Below, in pieces: positions 1-12,644 of a stretch of 64,000 bases of DNA. This DNA comes from Ehretia macrophylla (lineage: Eukaryota; Streptophyta; Magnoliopsida; Boraginales; Ehretiaceae). Under the pieces are notes generated by a model. The model ran no database searches, was not told where the DNA came from, and was given only the letters and a program-made list of their open reading frames with translations. The DNA is taken from assembly GCA_037974665.1 (NCBI GenBank), contig CM075770.1, positions 22,865,501 to 22,929,500 on the forward strand. The letters run 5' to 3'. The translations under genes and the position numbers were made by a program. The number at the start of each line of letters is the position of its first letter. Position 1 is the first letter of the stretch.

Positions 1-716
1 CCGAGTGCATGGGGCTTGGGACTAGGCATCCGTCGCTCGGGTGCCAATAACTTTTGATCTTTAGGGAGTTACGCAGTGCACAACATACCGTTGGAAAGCT
101 TTCCGAGAGCTCTATGACGGGGGCAGCAAGCATGCTTGGCTACGCCTGTTTTCAGAACCCAAAATCAATTTCGGGACACTTTTCTTCTTTTGCGCTATTT
201 TTCCGTCTCGGATCGTACGTCATGAGCCGCAAAAAGGACGACAACGTAATCCATCACATTTCTATTACTGAATCTTATGGCACCTTGCACAAGAGAACTT
301 CGCTTCACGTAAAGGCTGGACCCGCAAACCGAGGGCGTGGGGCTTGTGACCAGGTTTCCGTCGCTCTGGTGCCCATAACTTTTTATCCTTAAAGAGTTAC
401 GTAGCGTATAGCATACAGTTGGAAAGCTCTTCGAGAGCTGTACGACAGGGACAGCAAGCCTGCTCGGCTGCTCCTATTTTTGGAGCATAAAATTGAACGT
501 TTTCATCAGTTTTGGGATACTTTTCTTCTTTTACGCTATTTTTCTATCCAGGATCGTACGTCGTGAGTCGCGAAAAGGATGACAACCTAATCCATCACAT
601 TTCTATTATCGAATCCCATGGTACCTTGGGCAAGAGAACTTCACTTAACGTAGAGGCTGGGCCCGTAAACCGAGGGCGTAGGGCTTGTGATCCGGTATCT
701 GTCACTCCGGTGCCCA

Positions 717-2415
717 TAACTTTTGATCCATAAGGAGTTACGCGGCGCACAGCATACCGTTGGAAAGCTCTCAGAGAACTCTACGACGGAGGTAGCAAGC
801 TTGCTCGACTGTGCGTATTTTCGGAGCCCAAAATCAAACTATTTCATCAGTTTTTGTATACTTTTCTTTGTTTGCGCTGTATTTTCGTCCCAGATCGTAC
901 GTCGTGAGCCGTAAAAAGGACGACAACCTAATCCATCATATTTCTATTACCGAATCCCACGGTACCTTGGGCAAGGCAGCTTCACTTCATGTAGAGGCTG
1001 GGCCCGCAAACCGAGGACGTGGGGCTTGGGACCATGTCTCAGTCGTTCCGGTGACGATACTTTTGATCCGTAAGGCGTTACTCAACGCACAGCATACTGT
1101 TGGAAAGTTCTCCGAGAGCTCTACGATGGGGGCATTAAGGCTGCTTGGTTGCGCCTATTTTTAAAGCCCAAAATCGAACATTTTTATCAGTTTTGGGACA
1201 CTTTTCTTCTTTTGCGCTATTTTTCCATCCCTGATCGTACGTTGTGAGCCGCGAAAAGGAGGACAATCTAATCCATCACATTTCTATTACCGAATTCCAC
1301 AGCGCCATAGGCAGGACAACTTCATTTCGTGTAGAGGATGGGCCCGCAAACCGAGGGCGTGGGGCTTGGGACCAGGTCTCCGTCGCTTAGGTGCCCATAA
1401 CGTTTTATCCGTAAGGAGTTACGCAGCACACAACATACTGTTGGCAAGCTCTCCGAGAGCTCTACGACGAGGGCAGCAAGCCTTCTTGGTTGTGCCTATT
1501 TTCAGAGCCCAAAATCAAACGTTTTCATCAGTTTCGGGACACTTTTTTTTCTTTTGTGCTATTTTTTCATCCCGGATCGTACGTCGTGAGCCGTGAAAAT
1601 GACGACAACCTAATACATCACATTTCTATTACCGAATCCCACGGCACCTTGTTCAAAAGAACTGCTCTTCACGTAGAGGCTGGGCCCGCCTACTGAGGGC
1701 GTGGGGCTTGTGACCAGGTCTCCGTCGTTCTAGTGCCTATAACTTTTGATTTGTAAGGAGTTACGCGGCTCACAGCATACTGTTGGAAAGCTCTCCGAGA
1801 GCTGTACGATGGAGGCAGCAAGCCTGCTCGACTGTGCCTGTTTTCGGAGCCCAAAATTGAACGTTTTCATCTGTTTTCAGATACTTTGTTTGTGCTATTT
1901 TTTCATCCCGGATCGTACGTCGTGAGTCGCGAAAAGGACGACAACATAGTCCATCACATTTCTATTACCAAATCCCACAGCCCATTGGGCAAGACAACTT
2001 CACTTCATGTAGAGGCTGGGCCCGCAAACCGAGGACGTGGGGCTTGGGACCAGGTCTCCGTAGCTCCGATGCCCATACTTTTGATTCGTAAGGCATTACT
2101 CGACGCACAGAAAATCAATGGAAAGCTCTCCGAGAGCTCTACGACGGGGGAATTAAGTCTGCTCGGTTGCGCCTATTTTCTAAACCCAAAATCGAACATT
2201 TTCATCAGTTTTGGGACACTTTTCTTCTTTTGCGCTGTTTTTCCATCCCTGATCGTACGTCGTGTACCGCGAAAAGGAGGACAAACTAATCCATCACATT
2301 TCTATTACCAAATCCCACAGCGCCATGGGAAGGACAACTTCACTTCGCGTAGAGGATAGGCCCGCAAACCGAGGGCGTGGGGCTTGGGACCAGGTCTTCG
2401 TTGCTTAGGTGCCCA
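717..2415 (+). repeat. Satellite higher-order block, three-monomer period (B-C-A-B-C)
   Basis: Monomer types recur every three units (~1020 bp). Type A (1398, 2416) has 'cttaggtgcccataac.ttttatcc' and 'gcaagctctcc'. Type B (717, 1740) has 'ctcgactgtg' and an atacttt...gtttg variant. Type C (1058, 2076) has a shortened 'catacttttg' start, 'aaggc.ttactc' and an 'attaag' box. Types were assigned by shared diagnostic variants, not by a computed tree. Confidence 0.7.
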
Positions 2416-5400
2416 TAACTTTTTATCCGTAAGGAGTTACGCGGTGCACAGCATACTGTTAGCAAGCTCTCCGAGAGGTCTACGGCGAGGGTAGCAAGCT
2501 TTCTTGGCTGCGCCTATTTTCAGAGTCCAAAATCAAATGTTTTCATCAGTTTCGGGACACTTTTCTTCTTTTGCGCTGTTTTTCATCCCGGATCGTATGT
2601 CGTGAGCCGCAAAAAGAACGACAACCTAATACATCACATTTCTATTACCGAATCCCACAGCACCTTAGGCAAAAGAACTTCTCTTCACGTAGAGGCTGGG
2701 CCCGCATACCGAGGGCATGGGGCTTGTGACCAGGTCTCCGTCGCTTCAGTGCCCATAACTTTTGATCTGTAAGGAGGTACGCAGCGTACATCATACCATT
2801 GGAAGGCTTCCGAGAGCTCTAAGACGGGGCCAGCAAGCTTGCTTGGTTCTGCCTGTTTTCGGAGCCCAAAATCGAATATTTTCATCAGTTTCTGGATACT
2901 TTTCTTCTTTTGGGCTGTTTTTTCATCCAGGATCGTACGTCGTGAGCCGCGAAAAGGACGACAACCTAATCCATTACATTTCTATTACCGATTCCAACGG
3001 CACATTGGGCAAGAGAACATCATTTCACGTAGAGGCTGGGCCCGCAAACTGAGGGTATAGGGATTGGGACCAGGTATCCGTCGCTCAGGTGCCGCTAACT
3101 TTTGATCTGTAAGGAGTTACGCGGCGCATATCATACCGTTGGAAAGCTCTCCGAGAGCTGCACGACGGAGGCAGCAAGCCTGTTCGACTTGCCTGTTTTC
3201 GGAGCCCAAAATCGAACATTTTCATCAGTTTTCAGATACTTTTCTTTGTTTGCTCTATTTTTTCGTCCCGGATCGTACGTCGTGAGCCGCAAAAAGGACG
3301 ACAACCTAATCCATCACATTTCTATTACCGAATCCCACGGCCCATTGGGCAAGACAACTTCACTTCATGTAGAGGCTGGGCCCGCAAACCGAGGACGTGG
3401 GGCTTGGGACCAGGTCTCCGTAGCTCCGGTGCCCATACTTTTGTTCCGTAAGGCGTTACTCGGCGCACAACATATCGTTGGAAAGCTCTCCGAGAGCTCT
3501 ACGACGGGGGCATTAAGCATGCTCGGTTGCGCCTATTTTCGAAGCCCAAAATCGAACATTTTCATTAGTTTTGGAACACTTTTCTTCTTTTGCGCTATTT
3601 TTTCATCCCTGATCGTACGTCGTGTGCCGCGAAAAGGAGGACAACCTAATCCATCACATTTCTATTACCGAATCGCACAGCGCCATGGGCAGGACAACTT
3701 CACTTCGCATAGAAGATGGGCCCGCAAACCGATGGTGTGGGGCTTGGGACCAAGTCTCCGTCGCTTAGGTGCCCATAACTTTTTATCCGTAAGGAGTTAC
3801 GCGGCGCACAACATACTGTTGGCAAGCTCTCCGAGAACTCTACGACGAGGGCAGCAAGCCTTCTTGGCTGCACCTTTTTTTAGAGCCCAAAATCAAACGT
3901 TTTCATTAGTTTCGGGACACTTTTATTCTTTTGCGCTATTTTTTCACCCCGGATCGTACGTCGTGAGCCGCGAAAAGGACGACAACCTAATTTATCACAT
4001 TTCTATTACCGAATCCCACGGCACCTTGGGCAAAAGAACTTCTCTTCATGTAGAGGCTGGGCCCGCATACCAAGGGCGTGGGGCTTGTAACCAGGTCTCC
4101 GTCGCTCCAGTGCCCATAACTTTTGATCTGTAAGGAGTTATGCGACGCACAGCATACCGTTGGAAAGCTCTCCGAGAGCTCTAAGACGGGGCCAGCAAGC
4201 CTGCTTGGTTCCGCTTGTTTTCGGAGCCCAAAATCGAATGTTTTTATCAGTTTCTGGACACTTTTCTTCTTTTGGGCTGTATTTTCGTCCAGGATCGTAC
4301 GTCGTGAGCCACGAAAAGGACGACAACCTAATCCATCACATTTCTATTACCGATTCCTATGGCACCTTGGGCAAGAGAACTTCATTTCACGTAGAGGCAG
4401 GGCCCACAAACCGAGGGTGTAGGGATTAGGACCAGGTATCCGTCGCTCAAGTGCCCATAACTTTTGATCTGTAAGGAGTTACGCGGCGCACAGCATACCG
4501 TTGGAAAGCTCTCCGAGAGCTGTACGATAAAGGCAACATGCCTGCTCGACTGTACTTGTTTTCAGAGCCCAAAATCGAATGTTTTCATCAATTTTTAGAT
4601 ACTTTTCTTTGTTTGCACTATTTTTTCATCCCGGATCGTACGTCGTGAGCCGCGAAAAGGACGACAACCTAATCCATCACATTTCTATTACCGAATCCCA
4701 CGGCCCATGGGCAGGACAACTTCACTTCGCGTAGAGGATGGGACCGCAAACCGAGGGCGTGGTGCTTGGGACAAGGTCTCCGTCGCTTAGGTGCCCATAA
4801 CTTTTTATCCATAAGTAGTTACGTGGCACACAACATACTGTTGGAAAGCTCTCCAAGAGCTCTACGACGGGGGCAGCAAGCCTTCTTGGCTACGCCTGTT
4901 TTTAGAGCCCAAAATTAAACGTTTTCATTAGTTTTGGGATAATTTTCTTATTTTGCGCTATTTTTTCATCTCGGATCGTACGTCGTAAGCCGCGAAAAGG
5001 ATGACAACCTAATCCATCATATTTCTATTACCGAATCCCATGGCACCTTGGGCAAAAGAACTTCTCTTCACGTAGAGGCTGGGCCCGCATACCGAGGGCG
5101 TGAGGTTAGTGACCAGTTCTCCGTCGCTCCGGTACCCATAACTTTTGATTTGCAAGGAGTAACGCGGAGCACAACATACCGTTGGAAAGCTCTTCGAGGG
5201 CTCTACAACGGGGGCAGCAAGCCTGCTTGGTTGCGCCTATTTTCGGAGCCCAAAATTGAATGTTTTCATCAGTTTCTGGACACTTTTCTTCTTTTGGACA
5301 ATTTTTCCGTCCAGGATCGTACGTCAGGAGCCGCGAAAAGGACGACAACCTAATCCATCATATTTCTATTACCGATTCCCAAGGCACCTTGGGCAAGAGA

Positions 5401-5479
5401 ACTTCACTTCACGTATAGGCTGGACCCGCAAATCGAGGGCGTAAGGCTTGGGACTAGGTATCCGTCGCTCAAGTGCCCA
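2416..5479 (+). repeat. Satellite higher-order block, four-monomer period (A-D-B-C)
   Basis: Here a fourth type D ('gagctctaagacggggccagcaag', 'tttctgga.acttttcttcttttgggc') follows A at 2756, 4117 and 5139. The order is A2416-D2756-B3096-C3436-A3776-D4117-(B/C)4458-A4798-D5139. The monomer at 4458 starts as type B and ends as type C with normal length (340), so it is an in-register recombinant that removed one monomer. This is the expected product of unequal crossing-over. Confidence 0.7.
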
Positions 5480-7486
5480 TAACTTTTGATCTGTAAGGTG
5501 TTACGCGGCGCACAACATACAGTTGGAAAGCTCTCTGAGAGCACTACGACAGGGGCAGTGGGCCTGCTCGGCTGCGTCTATTTTTGGAGCCCAAAATTGA
5601 ACGTTTTCATTAGTCTCGGGACACTTTTCATCTTTTTCGCTATTTTTTCATCTCGGATCGTACGTCGTGAGCCGCAAAAAGGACGACAACCTAATCTATC
5701 ACATTTCTATTACTGAATCCCACGATACCTTGGGCAAGAGAACTGCACTTCATGTAGAGGCTCGGCCCACAAACCAAGGGCGTAGGGCTTGTAACCCGAT
5801 ATCCGTCGCTCCGGTGCCCATAACTTTTGATCTTTAAGGAATTGAGCGGCGCACAACATACCGTTAGAAAGCTCTCCGAGAGGTCTATGACGGGGGCAAC
5901 AATCCTGCTTGTCTGCGCCTATTTTCATAGCCCAAAATCAAACGTTTTCATCAGTTTTGGTACACTTTTCTTCTTTTGCGCTATTTTTTAATCCCGGATC
6001 GTACGTCGTCAGCAGTGAAAAGGATGACAACCTAATCCATCACATTTATATTACTGAATCCCATTGCACCTTGGGAAAGAGAACTTCACTTCACGTAAAG
6101 GCTGGGCCCGCAAACCGAGGGCGTGGGGTTTGTGACACGGTATTCGTCGCTCCAATGCCCATAACTGTTGATCCGTAAGGAGTTACGCGACACACAGTAT
6201 ACCGTTGGAAAGTTCTCCGAGAGCTCTACAATGGGGGAAGCAAGCCTGCTCGGTTATGCCTGTTTTCGTACCTCAAAATCGAACGTTTTAATTAGATTTG
6301 GGACACCTTTCTTCTTTTGCGCAATTTTTCCTGATCGTACGTCGTGAGCTGTGAAAAGGAAGACAACCTAATCTATCACATTTCTATTACCGAATCCCAT
6401 GGCACCTTGGGCAAGAAAACTTCCCTTCATGTAGAGGCTGGGCCCTTAAACCGAGGGCGTGGGGCTTGGGACCAGGTCTCTGTCGCTCTGAAGCCTATAA
6501 CTTTTGATTCATAAGGAGTTACACGGTGCACAGCATACCATTGGAAAGCTCTCTGAGAGCTCTACGACGGGGGTAGGAAGCCTGCTCAGCTGCGTCTATT
6601 TTCAGAGCCCAAAATAGAACGTTTTCATCAATTTTGGGATACTTTTCTTCTTTTGCGCTATTTTTTCGTCTAAGATCGTACGTCGTGAGCCGTGAAAAGG
6701 ACGACAACCTAATCCATCACATTTCTATTACCGAATACCATGGCACCTTGGGCAGGAAAACTTCACTTCACGTAGAGGATAGGCCCGCAAATCGAGGGCG
6801 TGGGCTTGTGACCAGGTTTCCGTCGCACCGGTGCCTATAACTTTTGATCCGTATGGAGTTACGCGGTGCACATCATAACGTTAGAAAGCTCTCCGAGAGC
6901 TCTACGATGGAGGTAGCAAGCCTGCTCGTCTGCACCTATTTTCGGAGCCCAAAATTGAACATTTTCATTAGTTTTGGGATACTTTTCTTCTTTTGCGCTG
7001 TTTTTGGGTCCCGAATCGTACGTCGTGTGCCCCGAAAAGGACGACAACCTAATCCATCGCTTTTCTATTACCGAATCCCATGGCACGTTGGGCAAGACAA
7101 CTTTACTTCATATAAAGGCTGGGACTGCAAACCGATGGCGTGGGGCTTGGGACCAGGTCTCCGTCGCTCGGCTGCCCATAACTTTTGATCTGTAAGAAGT
7201 TACACGGCACACAATTTACCGTTAGAAAGCTCTCCGAGAGCTCTACGATAGGGGGCATTAAGCCTGCTCGGTGGCGCCTATTTTTGGAGCCCAAAATCAA
7301 ACATTTTCATCAATTTCGGGACACTTTTCTTCTTTGAACTGTTTTTCCATCCCGGATCGTACATCGTGAGCTGCGAAAAGGACGACAACCTAATCCATTA
7401 CATTTCTATTACTGTATCCCACTGTACCATGGGCAGGACAACTTCACTTCACATAGAGGATGGGCCCGCAAACTGAGGGTATGAGG

Positions 7487-7491
7487 CTTGG
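7487..7491. repeat. Target site duplication (left), cttgg
   Basis: The five bases cttgg abut the 5' LTR and recur at 19769-19773 abutting the 3' LTR. Satellite sequence resumes in register there (gggcttgggaccagg). Confidence 0.95.
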
Positions 7492-7758
7492 TGTAATACC
7501 CGAGCCCATAATGTGGAATTTTCTTGTTTATTATTCTGAAAATTATATTTTCTTAAGTTCTTTGAAATCAAATTGTTGCTTCTTTATTGTCGCATGGTGC
7601 ATTGCATTTCGACAACGATAGTTAGAGGGTGACTTCTAGTCCTCAACAAATAGTGAAACTAGTATTTTAGTGTCTTAAATTTTATATTTTATTTGTTGTT
7701 AGCTAGAATTAATTTGGTGATGTTGTTATAGCTTTTAAATGCATGAAAATAGGCTAAA

Positions 7759-7803
7759 TTGACCAAATTAAGTTAGGTTGACCAAGTGCCTTGACCTTTG
7801 ACC
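7759..7803 (+). promoter_or_regulatory. W-box cluster in the 5' LTR (four TTGACC)
   Basis: TTGACC occurs at 7759, 7778, 7791 and 7798, four in 45 bp, just upstream of a TATA-like palindrome. TTGACC matches the W-box core bound by plant WRKY factors (established motif); function in this element is inferred. The 3' LTR keeps all four (17746, 17765, 17778, 17785). Confidence 0.5.
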
Positions 7804-7815
7804 AAGCTTGTCAAC

Positions 7816-7829
7816 TTATAAGCTTATAA
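7816..7829. promoter_or_regulatory. Palindromic TATA-like element, 5' LTR
   Basis: Perfect 14-bp palindrome ttataagcttataa followed by an A-rich stretch, placed directly after the W-boxes. Repeated in the 3' LTR at 17803-17816. Plausible core promoter; the transcription start is not known. Confidence 0.4.
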
Positions 7830-9194
7830 CATAACAAAATAAAAATAAAAAAGACAAGCACAAACAGAAAACCTGCTGGCCGAAACATAGAGAGAAAAAA
7901 AAAAGATTTTCAACTTCCAAACTTCCAATCTTCGCGTGAGCTTGTGCGGGGTTGATACCGAGGCATCCAGCATTGTTTTCCTAGCGACTAGGAGTGAGGG
8001 AAGCACGTTATTTGCGCATTTGAATAACATGTATATCAACTTTGTGATTTTTGGATTTTATCCGTAGTTTGTTGTTTTAATCATTTTAATGCTTAAAGAA
8101 TGTTCCTTGACAATTGTAGAACATGTATTTATAGCTTTTTAACATTTTCTGCTATTGAATGTTGAGATTGTAATTTAAAATGGCAATTGAATAGTAAACC
8201 CTCGAAACGTAGAAGTTGCGTTGTTATGCTTTCTGTTGATGTGAAAAGATGCTAGATATGCTAGAATGCCTAAATACATGATTTGTTTGGGTTGCGTAGT
8301 GGAAAAATGAGGAAAAATGCATTGGTGAAAGTCAGGGTCGTTTAGGTCGAGTTTAGCGTTTCCTCGTTTTGCGTGATGGCATTGTCTCGGGAGGCCATGG
8401 AAGCACTTTTGGTGTGGTTATGGCGTTGGTTGGGTGTTTGGATAGAGTAGTTGTAGTTCAAACGAGCAAAGAGGGAAATCGGGGCTTTGCGTGAATTCTA
8501 GGGTAAAGTAGGGTTTCGGGGTCTTTAGACGTGCCTTATGGTGACCTAGGAGGATTGGTGAAGTCGGTTTCCAGAACTCGTGGCTCCTTTGGCAATAGTA
8601 GCGTTTTGATAGTTGTGGTCGATTTGTGATTTTGCTTGTTATCTTAATGTTATGCCTATAGAATGTTTAATATTGCTTGATATACTAGTTAGAGTTGATT
8701 TTGGTTGAAATGCTTATCAATTGTTGCTATTGCGTACGAGAGTAACCTACTTTGTTATTCTCCCACGTGTGGCTTTATTGCTCGATTGTTGCATTATATA
8801 TTGTATTGCATTTATAGAGTCAGGGGCGGAGTGATGGGCCTCTCTGGTTAGCCTCGGGTTGCCAGTGTTGGTTGCCCTAGCTCCATGTCCTATTCCCTTT
8901 CTCGCTTGGGTTGCCTCCTAGGGAGATTTGGGTCGTAGAATTGATGGATACTTCCGAGGTATTCCAAACTGAAGTTATAAAGTGGTTTGGGCCGGCGCGT
9001 CGTCATCGAATTCATGATTGAAAGTTGCTTGTGGAAAGTGAATCGTATCCTTTGAATGAGTGTTTATCGTTTTAATGCTTGTCTTGTTTTATTGTTGGCT
9101 TTGTTTGTATCTCTATATGATAATTGAATGAATTGCTTGGCTATTTGCATTGCATTCTCCTCTCATCTCCGTCCTTGAGACCAATAACCCTCGC

Positions 9195-9214
9195 TGAGCA
9201 ATAAGTTTTGCTCA
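9195..9214 (+). other. Conserved LTR stem-loop
   Basis: tgagcaa (9195-9201) pairs with ttgctca (9208-9214) around a 6-nt loop, preceded by ccctcgc. The 3' LTR has the same structure at 19204-19223. Other LTR families in this window have a different stem sequence at the same place after a ccctcRc box. Confidence 0.6.
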
Positions 9215-9758
9215 TTCCTTTCTATATTATATTTTATAGGAGTAGTTGAAGCGGACCCTATTGAGGTAATTGAGGAGGGGGAGCAAGTGGAGGTGTTTCC
9301 TTGATAGCACTTCTTTGCCTAGCTGGTGGTTGGTTGCCAAACCTTTGTGCGAGCCATGCTTGATGTGTTTAATGCTTGGTCGTCGCTTTATTTTGAGGCT
9401 TGTAGCCTTGTATGTAGTTCTATTTTGAGGACTTTTTGGTCTTTTGTTGTAAAAGTTTAAAGGATTGTGAAGTTGTAAAGATACACTCTTATGACTAGTA
9501 AAGAATTGCATACTAATGGTTAACTGTTTAGTGGCACGAATACTTGTGTAGTATGCATGACATTTTTGGTTTGCAAAGTTGTTAATGAGAAGATGTATAT
9601 TTTCTAAAAGAAAATTGTCTTGATTCAAATGTTTATTATGGCTTTCGCAAGTATTATGTTGAATATAGGGTTTTCGGATCGTCCACGGTACAGAGGAGAC
9701 ACCATCTGTGTGTCAGGTCCAGGCTTGGCCTTTTGCGGGGTCGGGTCGGGGCGTGACA

Positions 9759-10070
9759 TCTTTAGGTGGTATCAGAGCATGATAGTCTTGCATGAGCCGG
9801 GATATGTTTCTCGGTCTGTGGGGTAAAGGTCTAAAATGCTAAAGTGTTATTGTATAATTGTTAAGTGAAAAGAAAATGTTATTGCATGACTATGTGAACT
9901 TGGAGTGCTTATGTGTTTAAGTGAATTAGTTTGACATGTCAATCTGGTGTTATGTGAATTGTGTGATAGGATATTTGATTGTTATTGACTTGAGTGTTAT
10001 CTAATCTTATGTGGTATATTTCTGTCTATAAACTGCTTTTATATGCTGCTAGCTATTGTGAGTTGTTACT
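9759..10070 (+). other. Untranslated leader of the chromovirus
   Basis: 312 bp between the 5' LTR and the gag ATG. It starts with the primer-binding site and is otherwise AT-rich. I see no other feature. Confidence 0.7.
9767..9778 (+). other. Primer-binding site, initiator tRNA-Met type
   Basis: tggtatcagagc, eight bases past the LTR end, matches the complement of the 3' end of plant initiator tRNA-Met, the usual primer for chromoviruses. Confidence 0.9.
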
Positions 10071-11140
10071 ATGCCGCCACGTCGTGGTATTCAAGGTCAA
10101 GGGGCAGATGAAGAGGCAGCAGAACAGGGTCAGCAACCGTTGCCTGAACAGTTTATGGCTACTATGACCACAGCAGTTGACCGGATTACACAGGTACTGC
10201 ATGAGCAGAGGCAGGACAGGAATAATAATCCCCAGGGAAATCAAGCTAATCTTGGTGGACAGGGGTATAGGGCTGAGAATAACTAGTTGGAGAAATTCCT
10301 GAGGCACGAGTTGGGTAAGTTCTTTGGAGAGCCAGATGATGAGGCAGCCGAGAGATGGATTAACCGGGTTGAGAAAATTTTCACTGCTTTGAGGTACACT
10401 GATGAGGCAAGAATAGATTATGCGGCATTCCTGTTTGAGGGCGATGCAGAGCAGTGGTGGAACACTGTCAAGTTGAGGTGGGATTGTGAGGATGTTCCGC
10501 ATTTATGGGATGATTTTGTGAGTGAGTTTCGGGATAAGTATATTCCCGAGATGGCTAGGGAAAGGCGGGAAGATGAATTTGTGGCCCTGAAGCAGGGAAA
10601 CATGACTGCTGCACAGTACGAGGCTAGGTTTGTCAGCCTGTCGAGGTATATGCCCGAGCTGGTGCGGCCAGCTAGGAGGATGATTCATAGGTTTGTTTGT
10701 GGGCTGAGAATGGATATATAGCTGCATTTGACTGGGCAGACTTATACTACTCTTTCCGAGGCATTCCAAGTAGCCTCGAAGTTTGAGAAACGGAAGGCTG
10801 AGATGATAGCTGAAAGTAGCCAGCCGAGTAAGAAATAGTACTTGGGCCAGAGCAGCCAGAGTCAGCCGAGGCAGTATCAGACTTCTGCGCAGGTTCCTCA
10901 GCAACGTCCGTATCAGCCACAGTATCAGATTCAGGCTAGGCCAGCTGTGACTAGACCTCAGCAGAGAGGTACAGTTCCTACCACTGCCAGAGCCCCCGTA
11001 CCTACGGGAAACACTGTTGTAAGACAAAATCAGCAGTGTAACTTTTGTAATCGATCGGGGCATGTTGAGGCTAATTGCTGGAGGAAGAGTGGTAAATGCA
11101 CCGGTTGTGGGAGTGATGATCATAGGGTGAAAGATTGCCC
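10071..11140 (+). pseudogene. gag: gag (capsid and nucleocapsid), broken
   Basis: Opens with ATG at 10071 (MPPRRGIQ). A retrotransposon-gag capsid domain lies at about 10300-10720 (FFGEPDDEAAERWI... DAEQWW). Two CCHC zinc knuckles of the CX2CX4HX4C type lie between 11037 and 11138 ([14 protein letters not shown] and [14 protein letters not shown]). The frame is constant, but TAG stops interrupt it at 10284-10286, 10719-10721 and 10836-10838. Gag would form the virus-like particle and bind RNA; this copy cannot make it. It runs on in frame into protease. Confidence 0.9.
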
Positions 11141-11219
11141 TAAGTATAAGAATGTTCAGGGCCGTATTGGAGGCCAGGGTGTGCAAAATAGGGCTGCAGG
11201 CGTAGGTCCAGCACAGAGG

Positions 11220-11640
11220 GTACATGCTAGGGTCTTTGCACTAGATGCGGAGGAGCTGCCCGATAATACCGCAATAGTGGAAGGTGCCTTTCTTCTCAAC
11301 ACTCAACCAGTTAAAGTTTTGATTGATCCCGAAGCTACACATTCGTTTATAACTCCTGCATGTGCACGATTTGTGAATGTTTGCATTGATAAACTGCCGC
11401 ATGAAGTTGAAGTTAGTATGCCTTTGGGTACAAAATTTGTTACTGAGTCTATTTGCAAATCTTGTGATATATGCATTGAGAACTGTAAATTTCCTGCTGA
11501 TTTAATTATATTGCCCTTCCGTGACTTTGAAATCATTTTGGGAATGGACTGGTTGGGGAAATACTATGCTCAGTTAGATTGTAGAACAAAGATTGTTTAT
11601 CTTCAGATTCCTGACCTATCGGTACTAGAGATTGCTGGGA
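11220..11640 (+). pseudogene. pol: pol: aspartic protease region, active site altered
   Basis: Same frame as gag. The retropepsin region carries the catalytic Asp codon at 11325-11327 in the context [10 protein letters not shown]. The family signature is D-S/T-G-A, so the two residues after the Asp are changed (P-E). The downstream IILGMDWL motif (about 11527-11555) is intact. A protease with DPE would not be expected to work. Confidence 0.85.
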
Positions 11641-11759
11641 ATTGCAGGGCTGCCCAGATACCTCTTTTATCATCGATCAAGGCTTCTAAGTTGTTGAATA
11701 AAGGCTGTGAAGCTTACTTAGCTTATCTGATCAATCAACCTACTAATAAGTTGAATTTA

Positions 11760-12641
11760 AATGAGGTTCCAATTGTTAAAGACTTCCCTGGTGCATTTCC
11801 CGAGGAATTACCGGGTTTACCACCGGATAGGGAGATTGAGTTTGTGATTGATCTTGTGCCAGGCACTGCGCCAATTTCTAGAAGTCCTTATAGAATGGCA
11901 TCGGCTGAACTTCAAGAATTAAAAATTCAGCTTCAGAACTTGCTTGAGAAAGGGTTTATACAACCTAGTTCTTCACCGTGGGGTGCGCCCGTGTTGTTTG
12001 TGAGAAAGAAAGACGACACGCTACGGTTATGTATTGATTACAGGGGACTTAATCAAGTCATGAATAAGAACAAATACCCCTTGCCGTTGATTGAAGAATT
12101 GTTTGACCAGTTGCAAGGTGCAAGTGTTTACTCCAAATTTCATTTGAGGCAAGGTTACTATCAACTTAGGATTCGGAGTGACGATATACCTAAGACGACA
12201 TTCAGGACTAGATATGGCCACTATGAATTTGTTGTGTTACCGTTTGGTTTAACGAATGTTCCAGCCGCATTCATGGACTTAATGCAGAGGGTCTTTCGAC
12301 CTTATCTTGATCAGTTTGTCGTAATCTTTATTGACGACATTCTAGTATACTCTAAGAATGAGGCTGAACATGAACAACATTTGAAGATTGTGCTACAAAC
12401 TTTGCAAGAAAACAAGCTTTTTGCTAAATTCAGCAAGTACGAATTCTGGTTGAATCAGATATCTTTTTTAGGCCATATCATTTCAGATCAAGGAATTTCA
12501 GTAGACCCAGCTAAGATTGAAGTTGTTTCATCTTGGAAGAGACCTGAAACGGTGTTAGAGATTCGGAGTTTTCTAGGGTTGGCAGGTTACTATCGGAGGT
12601 TTGTTAAAGACTTTTCCAAAATTTTTGAACCTTTAAGCTAG
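11760..12641 (+). pseudogene. pol: pol: reverse transcriptase region, catalytic residue lost
   Basis: Ty3-type RT, in frame with protease. Entry motif [12 protein letters not shown], fingers motif [12 protein letters not shown], and the palm FIDD box with the catalytic Asp pair at 12333-12338. The motif A Asp, normally in an I-D-L context, reads F-H-L: a His codon (cat) at 12141-12143. This removes one of the three metal-binding carboxylates. Two consecutive TAG codons at 12639-12644 close the segment before RNase H. Confidence 0.9.
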
Positions 12642-12644
12642 TAG

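Larger units (their letters stand above)
1..7491 (+). repeat. ~340-bp satellite array, block A
   Basis: About 22 head-to-tail monomers, phased here on the motif taacttttgatc at 48, 376, 717, 1058, 1398, 1740, 2076, 2416, 2756, 3096, 3436, 3776, 4117, 4458, 4798, 5139, 5480, 5821, 6162, 6498, 6838 and 7179. Spacings are 328-342, mostly 340-341. Each monomer carries a near-palindrome (agctctccgagagct), a core gatcgtacgtcgtgag, the string aaaaggacgacaaccta and then atccatcacatttctatt. The monomer equals the non-genic part of the 5S unit found after 23.8 kb, so this is a 5S-spacer-related satellite. The open frames here (up to 343 codons) are not coding: they shift relative to the repeat and occur on both strands. 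The array is cut at 7491 by a retrotransposon. Confidence 0.95.
7492..9758 (+). repeat. 5' LTR of the chromovirus (2267 bp)
   Basis: Begins tgtaatacccgagccc and ends ggggcgtgaca (TG...CA). Aligns along its whole length with 17479-19768. By eye they look roughly 95-98% identical, with two indels: the 3' copy has about 10 extra bases near 17980 and 14 near 18190. It contains, in order, a W-box cluster (7759-7803), a palindromic TATA-like element (7816-7829), a weakened donor-like site near 7994, a stem-loop (9195-9214) and an acceptor-like AG at 9238-9239. Only low-scoring short frames occur. Confidence 0.93.

Noticed and set aside
3102..4133. 343-codon open frame and many 60-150-codon frames in the satellite and 5S arrays, both strands
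   Set aside because: They fall in tandem repeats, overlap each other on both strands and in several frames, and change freely between monomers. Length arises because few stop codons occur in the monomer.
8791..8800. TATA box at attatata in the 5' LTR
   Set aside because: The matching position in the 3' LTR reads attgtata. The palindromic element at 7816 is identical in both LTRs and a better candidate.
10053..10502. 149-codon minus-strand frame
   Set aside because: Antisense shadow of the gag region.
10503..11225. 240-codon minus-strand frame opposite gag
   Set aside because: Lies opposite the recognised gag frame with its zinc knuckles; no recognisable domain.
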